From NCBI GenBank assembly GCA_028274465.1, contig CM051458.1, positions 103,494,855 to 103,558,854 on the forward strand: a stretch of DNA of 64,000 nt. Reading direction: 5' to 3'. The translations under genes and the position numbers were made by a program. Source of the DNA: Plantago ovata (Eukaryota > Streptophyta > Magnoliopsida > Lamiales > Plantaginaceae). Of the stretch, positions 1-10,328 are shown piece after piece (position 1 is the stretch's first letter; every line of letters begins with the position of its first letter). Under the pieces are notes generated by a model. That model was not told the origin of the DNA. It did not search any database and was given only the letters and a program-made list of their open reading frames with translations.

Positions 1-247
1 GCCTGTTGTGATAGTTTCATCTGAGAACGTGCCTACTCGAATCAACATGTATTATTCACATCTTGCTTTTCATCTGTTTTTACCAATACAACAGTTTGAT
101 ATGTTATGGTTACTAATTGTTCAAAAATCGAATAGGTGCCTGGACGAAGGAGCTGAAATGTTCATGATAAAGCCCCTCAAGTTCTCAGATGTTAAGAAAC
201 TGAGATGCCAGATGATGCAATGCCCTGGTTTAACGAAGGCGTATTAG
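1..247 (+). CDS. Type-A two-component response regulator, C-terminal part (window edge)
   Basis: Partial gene whose 5' part lies outside the window. The first exon (1-48) reads PVVIVSSENVPTRIN, and the last exon (136-247) reads CLDEGAEMFMIKPLKFSDVKK followed by a short tail and TAG. The SSEN segment and the K-P lysine (FMIKPLK) are the fourth and fifth conserved blocks of a receiver domain. The very short C-terminal extension is typical of type-A ARRs, which damp cytokinin phosphorelay signalling in the nucleus and cytoplasm. The intron (49-135, GT...AG) happens to have no in-frame stop, so a naive ORF runs through it. Donor and acceptor phases agree (AT|G). The receiver aspartate is upstream and cannot be checked. 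The exact subfamily is not assigned. Confidence 0.85.
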   Translation, partial: PVVIVSSENVPTRINMYYSHLAFHLFLPIQQFDMLWLLIVQKSNRCLDEGAEMFMIKPLKFSDVKKLRCQMMQCPGLTKAY

Positions 248-1195
248 AAAGTTCCCCAAGGGCTTGCAATGTTCCTGTATTGGTTCATGGTCATGATTGA
301 TCATCACCGGGTTTTCTCTTCCTTATCCGAAAAAGGGAAAAACTGAATTTATATACACCATGCAATTTTTCTGTTGTGATAAAACTGCAACCAGCCAACC
401 AGTGCTATAGTACAAAAGCTCAGATCAGACTTTAGTTCTATTTATTAGCTTAAATTTCCATTGCTTTTCATCGTTGTTTCTTGCTTATTCATCCTGTATT
501 TTGCGTCTAGTACTGTGAGTAGTATCTACTGAACTAGCTAGATCTGTTAGTAAAAGTCGAGCTAGGGCCTTATGTTTGCCAATAGAGCGACTGATGAAAG
601 AATACTCTAGTTATTTATATTAGTTCTCCAATGTCGGATCCCTAATTAGACCATATTGTCATAATGAGCTTATGTCGAGTATGATAAGTATCAGGGATAA
701 CTTTTGTATACTGATAGCATACAATTATCTTCAACAACGAAGAAACAACGGTGCTTGATCCGTTCTGTATTTGGAGTCTAATTGATCTGTGAGTTTCGTT
801 CCTACTGGAGTTTTGCACTATAAAGCTCACCATATAAAGTTTGAGTTAAAATCAGAACACATGCAACAAAAATAGATGAGTACTTTGAACCTCAAATTTT
901 CTTGTAATCATGAAAAAGACTTCAATTCCATCTTCACAAATTTGTCTATGTACAAACATTAAAGAAGTCGAAAAAATAACATCTACTTTCATTCGTACAG
1001 ATAACTAAATCAAGAAAGTTAAACGTAACAATTCAGCATGAGAAACTTTTGATCCTTGTGATTTCTTTGATGAGTATAACAGACAGAAACAATTTTTGAG
1101 TCCTCTATCTATTTCCATTCTACATATCAGAAGAAAGTAAACAATGAACTAAGTGTAAGAAGAAAAAAGAAGATGAAATCTAAAGCTAATTATCT
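248..1195. other. Spacer: 3' UTR of the response regulator, then intergenic
   Basis: About the first 200-400 bases after the stop are probably the response-regulator 3' UTR. The rest is AT-rich with only short chance ORFs. The bases just before 1196 are probably the 3' UTR of the small minus-strand gene. I see no RNA gene or repeat here. Confidence 0.5.
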
Positions 1196-1396
1196 TTACT
1201 GGAAACGCTTGGGTTGATGTTGATGCCTGTGATCATCCAATCTAAAACACTGCAAAACAGGGTAGCAAGCCACAAACAGACACCTCCCTACTACTCTGAA
1301 AACAGAGGATACTGTTACACAACAACAACACGAAGACGACGATGACTTCATCCGATCATCACCATCACATACCCCACCATGTTTTGGCTCCTCCAT
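1196..1396 (-). CDS. Small Cys/His-rich protein (66 aa), conserved-looking plant peptide
   Basis: A single-exon minus-strand ORF of 66 codons beginning MEEPKHGG (ATG at 1396) and ending HQPKRFQ. It has a Ser run followed by four consecutive Cys, then a hydrophobic core (FRVVGRCLFVACYPVLQCF) and a His-rich tail (DDHRHQHQ). This layout of short acidic/Ser head, Cys-containing hydrophobic helix and basic His tail looks like a small membrane-associated plant peptide rather than random sequence, and composition is biased throughout. I do not recognise a named family with certainty, so no function is assigned. An upstream GTG in the same frame was ignored. Confidence is moderate because the ORF is short. 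Confidence 0.5.
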   Translation of the reverse strand: MEEPKHGGVCDGDDRMKSSSSSCCCCVTVSSVFRVVGRCLFVACYPVLQCFRLDDHRHQHQPKRFQ

Positions 1397-2782
1397 CTTC
1401 ACAATAAGAACTAGTAGTAGAACTCCTTATCGCCGGTTGTGTTATAATATGTAGAGGCAAGCTAGCTAAATTCTTGTTAAGATATCTGAATTGAGAAAAA
1501 ACCGAGCATCAAATCAATAAATTAATGGACGGATAGATAATCTAACATATATAGGATAAGATATAGGTACGTAATATGCTTGCCTATGAGGTACAGAGCT
1601 GTCTCATGAATTTCATTGGCAGCAACTTGTTTCTTTTGGTTTCTATATACTTTTGTTCTACTCCAACAATAAAAATATTAATTACTATTTAATAAAATTA
1701 ATCATAATAATAAAGAAAAAGATAGATGGATTATTGGCGTGTGAATTGCGCGTAACTGTCGCATGATTGACAATTTTTACATCCTACTAATTCCTAACTC
1801 AGGTGAAACTTTAGTTAGATTGAAACAGTAGCACTACTACTCACAAAACATTATTATCTATTAGGATATGTTATTTTTTTTAAATTAAAATAAACTTGTT
1901 AAGTGAAGTTTGATGTCAAAATTGTAATATTGTTGTAAAAGATAATGTTTTTAATATGTGCATGGTAGCTCATTTTGTAGTAATGGATGAAATTTCGTAG
2001 TACACCTAATAAAAATGAATAAAGTTTCGTGATACAAATAATACTACGGCTCCGTTTACAAAAATTAGCTAGTAAGCTATGAGTGAGCTGATAGATGATG
2101 AGTCAGATGGTTGCTTATTAGTGTGCATTTTGGTTTCAGTCACCCCGGTCACCCTATAATGTTATTTCAACTTATTTGACCGTTTAACCATAATAATTTT
2201 GTTTGACGAGTGTCAATAACGTGACTAATTCGGTAAGTCACTCTATACTATAACTTATTAAAAATAAGGTGAGCGGGTCATCTAATCATTTCGTTTTACT
2301 AAACATACACTTAATGTAAAATCAACTAGTTTATTAACTATCTAACTTATCAAGTATGCGCTAGCTGAAGTACTTGTTTTATTAAACAAACCCTAAAATT
2401 GGCTAGCTATCCACTAATTTATAAGTTGCCTTACCAGATATCTTATTAGCTCAAACAAGCTTATGAGCTAGTTTTGCTATTGCATCTTATAAACCCTCGT
2501 TCACGTAACATACTTATTTCAGTAGTCAATATGGGTTGTTATGCGTCGTTTTAGATGATCATCAACTAAATAGAGGCTCAATGAGAACACAACACGCCCG
2601 CACCAAAATAATTTCATTATGGGCCACAAATATCGTTACTTAATCAGGTACCGACATTATTAAATTGGTGCAAAACCCTCTGGGCTAGAGTCCTTATGAG
2701 TTGTTAATGACCACACATGGCTACTTAATAATCAGGAGCCATGCAAGCCTTTGGCACCATTCCAACAGAAAGCCACGTAACG
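1397..2782. other. Intergenic spacer with a possible MITE
   Basis: AT-rich spacer with the probable promoter of the small minus-strand gene at its left end. Between about 2045 and 2397, GGCTCCGTTTACAAAA...AGCTAG near the left end resembles the complement of CTAGCTGAAG...AAACAAACCCT near the right end, as in non-autonomous hAT-type elements. Target duplications are not clear, so this is tentative. Confidence 0.35.
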
Positions 2783-3970
2783 ATGAAGATAAACCCTACT
2801 TCTTCATCTTCATCATCGCCACCACCAGTTGCATCATCTGCTGAAATCGTTGCTTCAATCGACGATCTGCTACGAGAAATTCTGCTCAGTTGCCACTCAA
2901 AACACTGATTCGGTTCACATTAGTGTGTAAACCATGGCTGTCACTCATCTCAAACCCTAGGTTCTTCCCCAATCCAAATCCACCACGTGGAATTTTCTTT
3001 GGCAATTCATGTGATCATGATCTTCAATACATTCCTTTTCGTCCAAACAATAATCCAATATCATACCAAGCACCTCCCATTGCCAGCCATTTTACCAATC
3101 ACCAATTTTCATATATTCTCGACTCTTGCAATGGCCTTATACTCTGTGGCAACTGTTTCAATAATGAGGCAGCTATCTACATCTACAACCCGACCACAGG
3201 TCGCTCCATTTCGCTGCCTCGGAATTCGACAGTTACCAATATTTACGAAGTTGGAGCCACCATAATTTTCGAACCTGTTAAATCCCAGCATTACAAAGTG
3301 GTGGCTGTTTATTCGTACGTTGCCTCTAGATCTAGAGTGCCAACAGAGCGGAAGCATATTATTGGAATCTACTCATCTGAGACTAACTCATGGAGCTCTG
3401 GTGGAGAATTAACACTAACTTATGGGTTCCAATTTTGGAAGGGAGTTTATTGGAATGGTTCTATCCACTGGTTTGACCTCAAGAATTTTAAAAACTGGCT
3501 GCGCTTCCATATCGACAGTCTGGTGTTGGGCCAAGTGCCATAACCCCCACAAATGGATTCTTGTGTAGAGACCCGTTGTTACGTTGGGGAGTCGGGTGAC
3601 GACTTGCATTTCGCAGAATGCGAGAGATTATTCTAAGTGGGTTGTTAAGTTTAATGTTGATCTTTCTAATCTTACTGCTCAATATCCTGTGGCAGAGAGG
3701 TACAGAAATGTTGCATATATATTGTCTATCATCAGGGGAAAGAATGATGATGATTCTGATGACTCGGTGTTGGTTTTGCGAACCCCTCGAACAGCAATAA
3801 AATGCAACCTTGTTGATGGAAGTTTGGAACAGCTAGATTTCAGTGAGTACAGGTGGGATGACTACGAGTGTTGGAGTGACGAAGAAATGGAAGATCTAGA
3901 AGGTAGCATTTCAGTGGTCTTCTTCAGTGAATATGCAATTAATTACGTTCCCTATCTCAGTGATTTTTAG
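2783..3970 (+). pseudogene. F-box protein gene copy 1, broken
   Basis: Paralogue of the intact F-box gene at 6491-7759. The ATG at 2783 opens a Ser/Pro-rich head and the first half of the F-box (AEIVASIDDLLREILL). One base is missing at about 2888 (CTGCTCA-GTTGCC against CTGCTCAAATTGCC in the intact copy), giving an early stop. The frame then reopens for about 217 codons covering the rest of the F-box (LISNPRFFPNPNPPRG) and the associated region (SCNGLILCG, IYIYNPTTG, FEPVKSQHYKVVAVY). A TCA codon has become TAA at 3541-3543, and a short deletion follows. The third block (3584-3970) carries the C-terminal AYILSIIRGKNDDDSD and VLRTPR motifs to a natural stop. Few lesions in otherwise well-kept sequence suggest recent inactivation. 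Confidence 0.85.
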
Positions 3971-4712
3971 AAGACAATCACTGCTCTATATTGGAGAAAG
4001 CCAAGGAATGGAACAGTTGTTTCTTAGAATCAATCATATATACTGCTCTTAGATTAGACTCCATCAGGTGCAAATTTTGCTAATCTGTTTCGTAATCACT
4101 CACAAGTTGATCAGTGTTCTGGGCTAGTAATCTGAAAGGCCAGCAAGTAGAATAGCTAATGCTTTGTAGTTTGTTTTCGTTTTTTTTTTATTATGATGAA
4201 ATATGGATTTGTTTTGTTGATTTTGAATTACTATGGACTTTTCTAATGGAACTTGCTAAATTATTTGCATTATGTACCATTGTATTTTTATTTTATTTTT
4301 TGTCTGTGAAACAATATTATTGATTGTTAATCTAGCTCCCCTTGGAACATCCATATTGCTAAACTATATATAGTAATAATGGAGTGACTTCAATTATCCA
4401 TCAAACCTGGTAATTAACGTACATGGATATGGAAAATCGTCAGCTCATACTATATATTGTTGTGTTATAGTCAGAATGAGTCATATGTATATATTGTACG
4501 TACTGGGATTTTAAAGAGAATTTACGTTTGATCTGTATTTGTGTCAGCTAAGAATTTGGCCTCTTTGATATGCAATTTCGTTCAAATCAAAGTGGATGAA
4601 ACTATACTGGTCTCTGGAATGAGGTGATGATCAGAAGGCTGTTTCTTTTCTTTAGTTTTCTTGGTCATGAATCGTGTTCTTTTGTTAATGATCAGCAGCT
4701 AGCCATTTACTC
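3971..4712. other. Spacer between F-box copies
   Basis: Begins with sequence matching the 3' flank of the other F-box copies (GCTCTAT...GAAAG...GGAA), then AT-rich spacer with no ORF I can support. Confidence 0.5.
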
Positions 4713-5275
4713 AAGTTCTCCGCTCTTGCAATGGCCTTATACTCTATGTTAGTCATATTGGTCGATCAGCAAGGTATCTACGTCACCTACATCTACAACC
4801 TGACCACCAACTGCTCAGTTAGAATCCGACAGCTAAACATCCGTTCCTAGTCCGATCGAGCCACCATAATTTTTGAACCTGTTAAATCAATCACAGCAGT
4901 ACAAAGTGGTGACTGTTTTTCCGCACGATCTCTATAGGGAGTCAATAAAGCGGAAGCATACTCTTGGAATCTACTCATCTGAGACCATGACATATATTCA
5001 CGTCGACCCTCTGGCACTAGACAAGAGGCTACACCTCCTACTTTTGTTACTATTTGCTATATTTGTGGATTATTTGGGGAATCGTGTGTGATCTCTCTTG
5101 CATTTCGGAGAATGCATACTACCACAGCTTACAAAGTGATCGCGGTCCATCGCTATTTGGCAACGGTTTTTGTTGACAGGGAAAATGGGGCTCAGGTGGT
5201 GAAAAGGAAACATCAAACACTGGATTATACTGAGTTTAGATTTAAACATGGGTCCGTTGGAATGGTTCTATGATT
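4713..5275 (+). pseudogene. F-box protein gene relic 2, heavily decayed
   Basis: A degraded piece of the same F-box family. CTCTTGCAATGGCCTTATACTCT (4721 on) matches the SCNGLILC codons of copy 1. It is followed by scrambled remains of the YNPTT motif, of FEPVKSQ-YKVV (about 4875-4920) and of the KRKH-LGIYSSET segment (4948-4985). A second partial run of AYKVIAV lies at about 5127. The F-box itself is missing, and frames change several times, so no product is expected. Confidence 0.7.
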
Positions 5276-5435
5276 TTATCTCCTGGCTCAGCAACCTTTT
5301 TAACAGAATCCTTGGAATATTGTTTCAGTTTCAAGAAGCAACGTAGTAATATTTAAAGACTGTGACTTTTTGTTCCTTGTGTCTTATGAAAGCATCTTAA
5401 GTGTATTGAGAGAGAAGCAGACAGAGGAAGCCAAA

Positions 5436-5650
5436 ATGAAGAGAAGAAGGCCCCAGAAAAACTGTACCTCTTCATCATCATCCGTTGTTTCTCGAAATGG
5501 ATCATCTGCTGAAATAGTTGCTTCACTGAACAATCTGTTACGAGAAATTCTGCTAAAAGTTGCATATCAAATCACTGATTCACTTCAAATTAGTGTGGCT
5601 GCCCTGTCACTAATCTCCAACTGCAGATTCTTCAAAGGAATAGTCTTGTA
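5436..5650 (+). pseudogene. F-box protein gene relic 3 (N-terminal fragment)
   Basis: An ATG at 5436 starts MKRRRPQKNCTSSSSS, close to the head of the intact paralogue (MKRTRTLKG), followed by SSAEIVASLNNLLREILLK. Compensating small indels then garble the middle of the F-box (VAYQITDSLQISVA where the intact copy has LPIKSLIHFKSVCKPW). LISN-RFF is still recognisable before the match ends abruptly at about 5640. The associated domain is absent. This is a truncated duplicate. Confidence 0.75.
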
Positions 5651-6490
5651 CAACTAAACAGGCTTTGTTAATCATGATCAAACTTTTCTCATCATTTCTC
5701 TTATTTTTTGAACATACACTTGGTGTCAAACGTCAATCTTATCTACTTCAGTACACCTATAAACTAAAGACCAAACTTCATTTGATATTTGTATGAACCG
5801 ACTTAATTCAGTTTGCATAGAATTTTGCCAGCTACGCACTACGTTAGAACAAACACATACAGTACTCCGTACTTCAAACTCTCTGTTAACCGTTGTGCCT
5901 TGAACATCTACTATCAAAGGTACTATCACTACAATAAAACAATCAAAAATTGACGGACATCTTATGACGAAATACCATTCCGTCGTTAAATTTTAACTTG
6001 CTACAGAATTTACAACAAGAAACGAATGGAATTGATGATGGTCGCTTAATTATTGAAATTGAAACAAATTCGTCTGCATATTTTATTTCTGCAGCATATA
6101 TATAATAAAAAATTAATGTAAATCTGAGATTTATGATTAAACTTGTCTACTGAATTATCGAATTTCAGATTGTGTGTCTACTGAATTTACACTGAAGAGC
6201 ATTAATAGGTTTACATATTCAACGTTCAATTTGTTGATTCAAGTTCATGTCATCACTCATTATTAACATATACTACTACAGTAATAATCTCCATAAGCGC
6301 TGCTGGTTATCAATTTATCATACCGATATTTGTTCATGTAAGATATAACCTGCTGCTATTTTCAATACCCACTCTTTGAAGTATGTAATAGTGTTTGATA
6401 GATTTCATGTTATTCAAAAAAAGAAGGTATATTTGATATTAACCATCTTATTTATAACCCTGTGTAGTGACTAGTGAAACAGAAGCCAAA
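5651..6490. other. Spacer with CACTA-type terminal remnant and duplicated upstream region
   Basis: A CACTACAATAAAA start at 5927, followed by a TGACG...ACGAAATACCATTCCGTCG segment up to about 6015, looks like one terminus of a CACTA element. From about 6060 to 6440 the spacer resembles 9410-9850, upstream of the next F-box copy. So the flanks were duplicated with the gene. Confidence 0.5.
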
Positions 6491-7759
6491 ATGAAGAGAA
6501 CAAGGACCCTGAAAGGCTCTACATCATCTGCTGAAATCGTTGGTTCAGTCGACGATCTGGTACGAGAAATTCTGCTCAAATTGCCAATCAAATCACTGAT
6601 TCACTTCAAATCAGTGTGTAAACCATGGCTGTCACTCATCTCAAATCCTAGATTCTTCCCCAACCCAAATCCACCCCGTGGAATTTTCTTGGGCGACCTA
6701 TCTCATTTTCAGTACATTCCTCTGTATCCAAATGACATCCCGATATCATGCCAAGCACCTCCTGTAAATCTCCATTTCACCACTCATGGTGAGATCTTGG
6801 CCTCATGCAATGGCCTAATGCTCTGTTCCAAAGTAAGCGTCTATAATCCTACCAAGACTATCTACGTCTATAATCCTACCACCAACTGCTCTACTACCCT
6901 GCCTCTCGATTCCAATTTTACCCTGCCTCCCAATTCCAATTTTACACATCGATATCCAATGGGAGTATCCATAGCTTTTGATCCTGTTAAATCGCAGCAC
7001 TACAAAGTCGTCAGAGTTTTGGAGTTGGAGCTACACCGACTAGAGCAGGGGAGGATTATAAGAGAGCAGAAAAGTAAGTATATACTTCGAATCTACTCAT
7101 CTGAGACGCCCGAATGGACCACAGGTGGCGAAGTAGCATCACCAACATCATATACTCATTTTAGGTTTGAGGAAGGAGTCTATTGCAATGGTTGTATCCA
7201 CTGGCTTGGCAACTTGTTTTATAATCCTAGAATATTGTTGCGCTTTCATGTTGACACTCTGATGTTGAGTGAAATGCCATCACCTCCGCGAATTCAAGCA
7301 AATCATGGAGACCTTTATTGCTTCGGGGAAGAGACTCGTCATTACTTTGGGGTGTCCGGTGATCACTTGCACTTCACCGAATGCATACTACCTCAGTTTA
7401 ACATCTCTGAGCTGGCGAGAGATTATTCCGAGTGGTTTGTTAAGTACAAAGTGGATCTGTCTAATCTTATTGCTCGATATCCTGATGTAGAAAGTTTCAG
7501 AAAATATGTTGCTTATATATTGTCTATCGTCAGGGGAAAGAATGATGATGATTCAGACTCGGCGGTGTTAGTTTTGAGAACCCCTCGAAAAGCAATAAAA
7601 TTCAACCTTGTTAATGGAAGTTTGGAGAAACTTTGTGATTTCAAGGAGGACGTTCCAGATGACTATGTTTATTTGTGTGAAGAAGATCCTGCGAGACCAA
7701 TGGGCTTCTTCATTGATGGGTACACGATTGATTACGTTCCCTGTCTCACTGATGTTTAG
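6491..7759 (+). CDS. F-box protein with F-box-associated domain (intact member of the array)
   Basis: Intronless gene of 422 codons. ATG 6491 is preferred over an upstream in-frame GTG. The F-box spans about residues 15-60 (AEIVGSVDDLVREILLKLPI...SLISNPRFF). The rest is the F-box-associated substrate-recognition region, with SCNGLMLC, IYVYNPTT, FDPVKSQHYKVVRV and LRTPRKAIKF blocks. Family knowledge: such proteins link a target to SKP1-CUL1 ubiquitin ligases; the target is unknown. Compared with copy 10329-11594 it has two in-frame additions that look like local duplications: an extra VYNPT unit (about residues 116-122) and a repeated SNFT-type unit (about 138-153). It is the only array member with an uninterrupted frame. 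Length and motif order fit the family. Confidence 0.9.
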   Translation: MKRTRTLKGSTSSAEIVGSVDDLVREILLKLPIKSLIHFKSVCKPWLSLISNPRFFPNPNPPRGIFLGDLSHFQYIPLYPNDIPISCQAPPVNLHFTTHGEILASCNGLMLCSKVSVYNPTKTIYVYNPTTNCSTTLPLDSNFTLPPNSNFTHRYPMGVSIAFDPVKSQHYKVVRVLELELHRLEQGRIIREQKSKYILRIYSSETPEWTTGGEVASPTSYTHFRFEEGVYCNGCIHWLGNLFYNPRILLRFHVDTLMLSEMPSPPRIQANHGDLYCFGEETRHYFGVSGDHLHFTECILPQFNISELARDYSEWFVKYKVDLSNLIARYPDVESFRKYVAYILSIVRGKNDDDSDSAVLVLRTPRKAIKFNLVNGSLEKLCDFKEDVPDDYVYLCEEDPARPMGFFIDGYTIDYVPCLTDV

Positions 7760-9010
7760 AGGTCCGTCACTGCTCTATCTTGAAGAAAGTGAAGGAATGG
7801 TTGTTTTAGCTAAAATGTTTTGTTGATCGGTGTTTCTGAAATACCACCTACAAAAATCTTGATACTACTCCTGGTTGATATTTCGAAGCTCTTTGTTTTC
7901 TTTTTCTTGTTTTGTTTCATTTATGAATGAAGACGTCATTAAGTATTGTTTGATATCCAATAACATATCATTTGTGAAGTAACATATATATTGCAGTCCT
8001 TTTTATCAAGTGTTCTCTGAGTTCTGTCAATCTTTGTTTGAGTTTCACTGTAACCTGTGTAATCATCAGGTGTTATTTTCGGTTAACAGTAAGTTGATCA
8101 ATGTTCCGGGCTAATTATCTAGAAGACCAGGCATGCTAATTATGTTGTGAGTTCACATATTGATTTTAGTCTTTTTATTATATGTTCTCTTGAGTTATTT
8201 TTAGGAGATCATGTTTCTGTCATTTGTTGTTTGAGATGTACTTGTTAGCTTTTCGAATTCATGCCGAAATTATATTTAGTTTGGATTTAATGACAATCAA
8301 CAAGGCAAACAGTGAGTTACGCCAACTCTCAGGCTTAATTTGCTCATGAATCAAAGTTCAGTTGTCTTGTTTGCATTGTAATCGAATATCTCCAGTTTAG
8401 AGAAAATTACAGTCTTTGATTGTTTGCATTTTCACTTCATCCAAGTTCATCTGATTTCAAGTTAGTGAATGATCAGATGGTTTTGAACTACAACTATAAT
8501 ATACTTCCTGCCAAAATTCCATCCAAGTTGAACTTTCCGCCTATAAAATAGTGTTGTAATATAAGTGTATAAAAATAATGTTATTTTAGACGACACTTCA
8601 TGACGAAATATCATTCCGTCCTTAAATTTTGACTTGCTACAGAATTTACAACAACAAAGCATATAAGTCTTAGAGTAAATAAGTATGTCGAAAATTCTAT
8701 CGTGATCTTTTTCTCCAAAGAGAGTTCCGTCACCAAATCTATCGCTGGATTTGGGAACAAATATTATCTACAGTGGTTGGTTGGTTGTTAGGGGTTGGTT
8801 GTTAGGGGCGTAACTAATACGACACACTCTAATAGAGGATGTGGAGTACACCGAAGATGTGGAGTACGCCATCTCTATTAAAGGGTGTCAATATAGCTAC
8901 CTCCTAATAATCTAATTATATCAAACAATGATTACTCTATTATTAATAGCATTTATTTAATTATTAATAGGTTTGAACTAGTAGTTGACTATTATTATCT
9001 TTCATGGTAG
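7760..9010. other. Spacer with second CACTA-like remnant and a small hairpin
   Basis: Probable 3' UTR of the F-box gene up to about 8000. At 8589-8653 lies a second copy of the GACGA...ACGAAAT-TCATTCCGTC...CTTGCTACAGAATTTACAAC segment also seen at about 5955-6015. A hairpin-forming block follows at 8821-8889. No supported gene. Confidence 0.5.
8821..8889. repeat. Short inverted repeat (69 nt hairpin) with internal duplication
   Basis: The left arm GACACACTCTAATAGAGGAT pairs with the complement of the right arm CTCTATTAAAGGGTGTC. The loop contains GATGTGGAGTAC twice. It could be a tiny foldback element or a solo MITE core. Confidence 0.6.
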
Positions 9011-9020
9011 TATATAAATA
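9011..9020 (+). promoter_or_regulatory. TATA box, probable promoter of the third full-length F-box copy
   Basis: TATATAAATA followed by a GC-poor start region and a pyrimidine-rich leader with CTCTTCTCCACC and CTCTCTGTC up to a good donor (AAG|GTATGT at 9248/9249). The likely matching acceptor is TTTGGCCAG at 10260, just upstream of the F-box ATG at 10329. This implies a leader intron of about 1 kb. Confidence 0.5.
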
Positions 9021-10328
9021 GGGGGAGATATAATTTTCCTTAATATGTGCTTTAGCTAAAACAGCACTTAATGAAAAAGGAGAAGGAGTAATAATACGTA
9101 AAAAAAAGGTTTAATGAAATTGAAAAAATTAAACCGATTCTTGCTCTTCCCCATTTCTTTTTACCTTCCCTCCCTCCACTCTCTTCTCCACCCACTGTGC
9201 TGTGCTGCCGTCCTCCACCACCACGAGTCTCTCTGTCAATGAAGGAAGGTATGTATTAAACCTAACAATTTTTAGGTTTTTCATTCTCTAAATCCCTGTC
9301 AATCAACGATGCCACTTTTTTTTATCTTGTATTTTGGGCGTGTTCTTCAAATTGGCAATTTAAGGGTTTGATTGAATTTTCTCTTTGGATTTAAAATTCT
9401 TCTGGATATTTCATTTCTGCTGCATTTATAATAACTTTAAATAAAATGTAAGTAGGTCTAAGATTTATGATCAACTTGTCTACTCAATGATCGGATTTCA
9501 GGTTGTGTATGTGTCCAGCTGAAATGTACTCAGTAATCAGTTTGTTTTTTTTAGATCGTTGTTTACGTATTACCTTTTCGTTTGTTTTGAATTTATCGAT
9601 TTTCAAGTTGTGTGTTCTTTTATTCATGATCCAGCTGAAAATAGTAGTACAGTATATATAGTCCATTTTCACTTGCTCTTTGTTGATTCAAGTTCATGCC
9701 ATATCTCATTAACACATTACATATACCGATACCTGTTCGTATTTCTATACTCACTCTGTGGAGTCTGCAGTATTAACCTGGTGGAACATATAGGATCATA
9801 TATGTGATAGTACATGTTTGATTGATAAATTTCATGTTATTCGAATCGGGTCAAAAAACTTGAGGATATCCTCTCCGTGTTCTTACTGGGTTTTTGTAGA
9901 TATTTCACTTTATGTTTTACCAAGAGTTCATCGCTCGTGTACGGTGGTGAGTCTAGAGTCTAGACAATAAAACACTGAAAAACATGATCTGAAATTTGTG
10001 TTGTATAACCAATAACAAATTAGAAGTTTAGTGTATAATAATACTAGTATCTTTTTTATATGATGACCCTCAGCTCAATCCAGCGGCAGTCACCCCTTGT
10101 TCCGCCTTTAGCTCAAAGTTTGATATTACTTTCCGTTTTCCTATATTCTTTTCAAGTTTTTTTTTTTTTTTGTTTTAAATAATGTTAGTCTTTTGTTGTT
10201 GAAACTTAGCTTTGCTCATGTTTGTGGTGATAATAATATATCTTCTGCATATTTGGCCAGATCTGGGAAGAGTGTAGTCTGTGTACTCGGACAGAAGAAG
10301 CATACAGAAAGGAAGACCAAAAGGAAGA

